A program made the position numbers and the translations under genes. Shown here piece after piece: positions 6,109-8,825 of a stretch of 8,825 bases of DNA; the stretch's first letter is position 1, and each line of letters opens with the position of its first letter. The notes beneath the pieces were generated by a model, which searched no databases, was not told the origin of the DNA, and worked only from the letters and a program-made list of their open reading frames with translations. This DNA comes from Dysgonamonadaceae bacterium (lineage in GTDB: Bacteria; Bacteroidota; Bacteroidia; Bacteroidales; Azobacteroidaceae): the NCBI GenBank assembly GCA_031284225.1, contig JAITAH010000175.1, positions 1 through 8,825 of the forward strand. Reading direction: 5' to 3'.

Positions 6109-6918
6109 ATGACTAAAGATGTTGATTTAAATTCAAAACAATGGTTAGACCTTGTGTTTGAAGGCAGAAACAAAAAATTTGGAGCCTACGAGTTACGAGA
6201 AAGTTCTTCACGACGTCACATTCAAGCGGTAGGAGTAGTGGTGATAGTTGGTTTGTCTTTGGTATTTCTTCCCAGGTTGATGAAGCAATCACCTCCGTTG
6301 CCGCCGCCGCCGGTTACTCAACACACCGCCGTTCAGTTTGCGGTGATAGACCCGGTTGCACCGGAAGATATGCCGGCGAGAGCCGTAGAAGTACAAGTTC
6401 CGGCGGCGCCTACTCAGCGAACGGTAGCATTTACCGAACCGGTAGTTGTAATAGACGTGGACGTTCGTCCGGAAGATCTGATGCTGACACAAATCGAATT
6501 AACCAACAGTGGCGCTGCCATCGGCAAGAGCATTCTGGATGGTGAAACGGTGGGGCCGCATCCGGATGCTTCGACGGTTAATTCCGGAACAGAGTCGGTC
6601 GAAACATCGGGTCCGATACTGGCGCCGGAAGTGTGGCCGGTGTTCAACGGCGATTTATTGAAATGGTTGGGTAGCAATATCCGCTATCCGGTCGATGCCA
6701 TTGAATCGGGAATTGAAGGGCGAGTCGTTCTTCGGTTCATCGTTCAAACCGATGGTACGGTTGGAAATGTGGAAGTGTTACAAAAATTATTTCCGAGTTG
6801 CGACAGAGAAGCGATGAGGGTGGTGAGCAAAATGCCGAAATGGGTTCCGGGTTCACAAAGTGGACGTACCGTAGCGGTATATTACACTTTGCCGGTTTAT
6901 TTCAAATTACAGAAATAA
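6109..6918 (+). CDS. tonB: Energy transducer TonB, second copy (diverged paralogue)
   Basis: A 269-residue paralogue of the preceding TonB. The frame is open upstream to an ATG at 5995, but 6109 is chosen because MTKDVDLNSKQWLDL matches the first TonB from its first residue and the upstream stretch overlaps the hairpin at 6006-6063. It keeps GRNKKFGAYELRE (19-31), H37 and a membrane helix at about 38-54. The linker differs strongly: PPLPPPP at 62-68, rich in Ala/Pro/Val and far less acidic, though a TQIELT segment persists. The C-terminal domain (174-269) retains YP, GIEGRVVLRFIV and PKWVPG...YYTLPVYFKL, but WPVFNGDLLKWL replaces MPSFPGGEAAMMKWL, so the PGG loop is lost and three residues are missing. 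It may serve different transporters. Confidence 0.93.
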   Translation: MTKDVDLNSKQWLDLVFEGRNKKFGAYELRESSSRRHIQAVGVVVIVGLSLVFLPRLMKQSPPLPPPPVTQHTAVQFAVIDPVAPEDMPARAVEVQVPAAPTQRTVAFTEPVVVIDVDVRPEDLMLTQIELTNSGAAIGKSILDGETVGPHPDASTVNSGTESVETSGPILAPEVWPVFNGDLLKWLGSNIRYPVDAIESGIEGRVVLRFIVQTDGTVGNVEVLQKLFPSCDREAMRVVSKMPKWVPGSQSGRTVAVYYTLPVYFKLQK

Positions 6919-6930
6919 TAATTAAAAAGG

Positions 6931-7158
6931 ATGAATAACAAGAAATCAAGGAAGTGGGAAGGTCAGAAATTAGCCCTGTTCATTTTTGAAATAGCTATGT
7001 CTTTCTTTTATTTGGTTTTTGCAGTTATTTTCCTTTTCCCTTCGCTGTTGCACCTTCAATTTGCCCCTCAACTGGAAAGCATACGGGTAGTTTTGGGAGC
7101 CATATTGGGAATTTACGGAATATTTCGGGTGTACCGGATAATCAAAAAGTTGCGTTGA
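6931..7158 (+). CDS. Small two-helix membrane protein of unknown function
   Basis: I do not recognise this 75-residue protein. A basic N-terminus (KKSRK, residues 4-8) precedes hydrophobic helix 1 (13-36), which holds an acidic residue, E20. A short loop (37-50) follows, then helix 2 (51-71) with R66, and a basic tail ending KKLR. Positive charge at both ends predicts an inner-membrane hairpin with both termini in the cytoplasm. It starts 12 bases after tonB, with AAAAAGG touching the ATG, and stops 4 bases before a strong hairpin. It is probably real because it is tightly packed in the operon, begins with a sensible start and has an ordered membrane-protein pattern. A role next to ExbB/ExbD/TonB is suggested only by position. 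Confidence 0.75.
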   Translation: MNNKKSRKWEGQKLALFIFEIAMSFFYLVFAVIFLFPSLLHLQFAPQLESIRVVLGAILGIYGIFRVYRIIKKLR

Positions 7159-7162
7159 AGCG

Positions 7163-7196
7163 CCTTTGTCCGTACCGCTACCGGTACGGACAAAGG
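7163..7196 (+). other. Perfect 15-bp intergenic hairpin without U tract
   Basis: CCTTTGTCCGTACCG (7163-7177) pairs perfectly with CGGTACGGACAAAGG (7182-7196) around a CTAC loop. The stem begins 4 bases after the small membrane-protein stop and ends 13 bases before the next ATG. Neither side has a run of T, so a classical intrinsic terminator is unlikely in either direction. An mRNA-stabilising or processing element that sets different amounts of the flanking genes is plausible, as is a terminator of a U-tract-independent type. Confidence 0.75.
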
Positions 7197-7209
7197 AATT
7201 CAATATAAA

Positions 7210-8151
7210 ATGAAAAGAATCGTATTTTTGAGTATAGTATGTGTCTTCGCTTTATTTTCCTGTAAACAAAAAGAAGCGAAAGATCCGTGGGATGATACCT
7301 TGAACGCGGGTTTGATACGGATTGCTTGCGACGAAAATTTCAAATCCTTCATGGATGCGGAAATCCAAGTGTTTGAAGCCCGTACCCCCGGAGCGATCAT
7401 TCTTCCCATTTACACGAATGAAACCGAAGCCATCCGCTTGTTGACGGAGGATTCGGTTCGTTTAGCTTTAACTACAAGGGATCTGACGGCGAAAGAACGC
7501 GCCGCCCTGAACAAACGGTCGTTGACGGTTCGCAAAAACCTGATCGGCTTCGACGCCATCGCATTGGTGATACATCCGATGAACAAAGATTCCATTTTGT
7601 CAACGCCCGTTCTGAAAAAAATCTTGACCGGCGAAATTACCGAATGGTCGCAAATCAATCCGAATTCTCCCATCGGGACGATCCGGGTGATAGCCGACAA
7701 CAAAGAATCGGCCATCGTCCGGTATATTGTAGATTCGATTACACAAGGAACGCCTCTCTCTCCCAACATTTATGCCTTGGGCAATAGCTTGGAAGTGATG
7801 GAAAAAGTGATGCAGATGCCCAATGCCATCGGTATGTTTGGCGTCAATGCACTCAATAATGCGCCTGCCGGTTATCAGCAGAAAATCCGGTTGATACGCA
7901 TCGGTAACGAAGACCCGGCAACGATCGAAAACAGCTATTTGCCTTATGCCGGCGATATTCGGGCGGAAAATTATCCCCTGTGGCGGCCGGTATATGTGTT
8001 GCTGTCCGATCCGAAAAGCGGATTGTCTTCGGGCTTAAGCATTTTCTTAGCGCATGAAGTCGGACAAATGATCCTGTTGAAATCGGGATTATTGCCGGTT
8101 ACCGACCCGCAAAACAAGTCGGTATTAATTAAAGATGAATATCCGAAATAG
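7210..8151 (+). CDS. PstS-like substrate-binding lipoprotein
   Basis: A 313-residue exported lipoprotein. Residues 1-18 form a lipoprotein signal ending LFSC, with C18 as the lipidated cysteine; the following KQKEAKD is not a strong surface-export signal, so a periplasm-facing location is likely but uncertain. The rest resembles the PstS class of two-lobed binding proteins: YTNETEAIRLL (68-78), RLALTTRDLT (84-93, like the SRPLT region of PstS) and LTGEITEWSQI (139-149, like FxGKITNW). Where PstS has an R...GSGT phosphate loop, this protein has R159...DNKESA (163-168). No pst permease or ATPase gene is nearby; neighbours are Ton-motor genes and a TPR gene. High-affinity phosphate uptake is therefore doubtful. 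A structural or sensing role with the Ton system is inference from context. Confidence 0.85.
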   Translation: MKRIVFLSIVCVFALFSCKQKEAKDPWDDTLNAGLIRIACDENFKSFMDAEIQVFEARTPGAIILPIYTNETEAIRLLTEDSVRLALTTRDLTAKERAALNKRSLTVRKNLIGFDAIALVIHPMNKDSILSTPVLKKILTGEITEWSQINPNSPIGTIRVIADNKESAIVRYIVDSITQGTPLSPNIYALGNSLEVMEKVMQMPNAIGMFGVNALNNAPAGYQQKIRLIRIGNEDPATIENSYLPYAGDIRAENYPLWRPVYVLLSDPKSGLSSGLSIFLAHEVGQMILLKSGLLPVTDPQNKSVLIKDEYPK

Positions 8152-8175
8152 AAACAACATAAAAATAGACGAACA

Positions 8176-8825
8176 ATGAATAGCAAAAAATTAGTGAGTT
8201 TGGCCATAGTTGCCTGGTTTACTGTCGCCGGTGCAGTAGCCGGTAACGAAAGAGGAATCGATCTGTATCGTGCAGAGCTGTACGATGCGGCTAAAATTTT
8301 CTTTCTTCAACAAAAGAATCAAACGGCTCAGGAACAAGCTGAAAACTATTATTACTTAGGAGAGACCTATTACGCCCTTCAAAAAGTGGATTCTGCATCC
8401 TATTACTACGCCCAAGCGATCGTCGCCGATTCCGAGTATCCGTTCGGGTATATAGGGGAAGGAAAATTATCGCTGTCGAAAGGCGATGGGAAAGCGGCGG
8501 AAACCGCGTTCAAAACCGCGATCGGATTGGCTAAAAAAGACGTTTCGGTGCAAACAACCATTGCGGAAGCATACATAGCGGCCGGTAAGTCGCCTCAAGC
8601 CGAAGAAGCTTTGACCAAAGCCGAAAAAATCAATAAGAAATACTCCGGAATTTATATGGTGCGGGGAAGCATGGCTTTGAAAGAAAATAAACGCGATCAG
8701 GCATATAGCTGGTACGAACAAGCCATCTATTTCGATCCGAACGATAAAGTGGCTTACCTGAAATTGGCGAAAGCCTACGAAGGCGCAAATCCTCAGGCCG
8801 CTTTGGAGTATTTGGATAAATTAAT
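8176..8825 (+). CDS. Exported TPR-repeat protein (3'-truncated)
   Basis: The frame runs from ATG at 8176 to the window end without a stop, giving 216 complete codons; the 3' part lies outside. Residues 1-22 form a signal peptide (KK, hydrophobic core, AVA before G23), so the protein is exported. From about residue 28 it consists of tetratricopeptide-type helix pairs: a partial unit at 28-50, then units near 55-88 (YYYLGETYYALQKVDSASYYY), 89-121, 122-155, 156-189 (YSWYEQAIYFDPND) and a further one from 190. Such repeats usually mediate protein-protein contacts. It starts 24 bases after the PstS-like gene, so the two are probably co-expressed and might interact. The exact function is not visible from the sequence. 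Confidence 0.88.
   Translation, partial: MNSKKLVSLAIVAWFTVAGAVAGNERGIDLYRAELYDAAKIFFLQQKNQTAQEQAENYYYLGETYYALQKVDSASYYYAQAIVADSEYPFGYIGEGKLSLSKGDGKAAETAFKTAIGLAKKDVSVQTTIAEAYIAAGKSPQAEEALTKAEKINKKYSGIYMVRGSMALKENKRDQAYSWYEQAIYFDPNDKVAYLKLAKAYEGANPQAALEYLDKL

Noticed and set aside
7173..7186. Fourteen-base identity (TACCGCTACCGGTA) with exbB at 3511-3524
   Set aside because: The exbB copy encodes a conserved Ala/Thr/Gly-rich helix and the other copy is part of a hairpin; this looks like chance similarity, not a mobile repeat.
7210..8825. Start of a pst phosphate-transport operon
   Set aside because: The next gene is a TPR protein, not pstC/pstA/pstB, and the binding protein lacks the GSGT phosphate loop.

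Overview
The window looks like part of a Bacteroidota chromosome, most likely order Bacteroidales; I cannot name a genus. Supporting signs are two close matches to the Bacteroidota promoter (TTTG, 19-21 bases, TAnnTTTG), weak or absent Shine-Dalgarno sequences, long ExbB/ExbD variants, two TonB proteins with a cytoplasmic NKxYGAYxLR-type motif, and a Ton-motor operon that continues into a PstS-like lipoprotein and a TPR protein. Every gene lies on the + strand. I found no tRNA, rRNA, CRISPR array, insertion sequence or phage gene.

Region 1 (1-2623) is the end of a respiratory complex I operon: nuoM (5' end outside the window) followed 4 bases later by complete nuoN. These are antiporter-like, proton-translocating membrane subunits. 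nuoN has the expected charged residues, but nuoM has leucine where the conserved TM7 lysine should be.

Region 2 (2624-2836) is the longest non-coding gap at 213 bases. With the last codons of nuoN it holds two tandem promoter-like elements, both pointing into the next operon.

Region 3 (2837-5943) encodes a complete Ton energy-transducing motor: exbB, two different exbD genes with enlarged periplasmic domains, and a first tonB. ExbB/ExbD would use the proton gradient to drive TonB, which powers outer-membrane TonB-dependent (SusC-like) transporters.

Region 4 (5944-8825) follows a 165-base gap containing a nearly perfect 16-bp hairpin, interrupted by 13 extra bases and followed by a T-rich tract. 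It encodes a second, diverged tonB, a 75-residue two-helix membrane protein of unknown function, a strong 15-bp hairpin with no U tract, a PstS-fold lipoprotein lacking the phosphate signature, and an exported TPR protein cut by the window end. The shared strand and mostly short gaps suggest one extended transcription unit with internal RNA control points. The most interesting hypothesis is that the small membrane protein, the PstS-like lipoprotein and the TPR protein are accessory parts of the Ton machinery.
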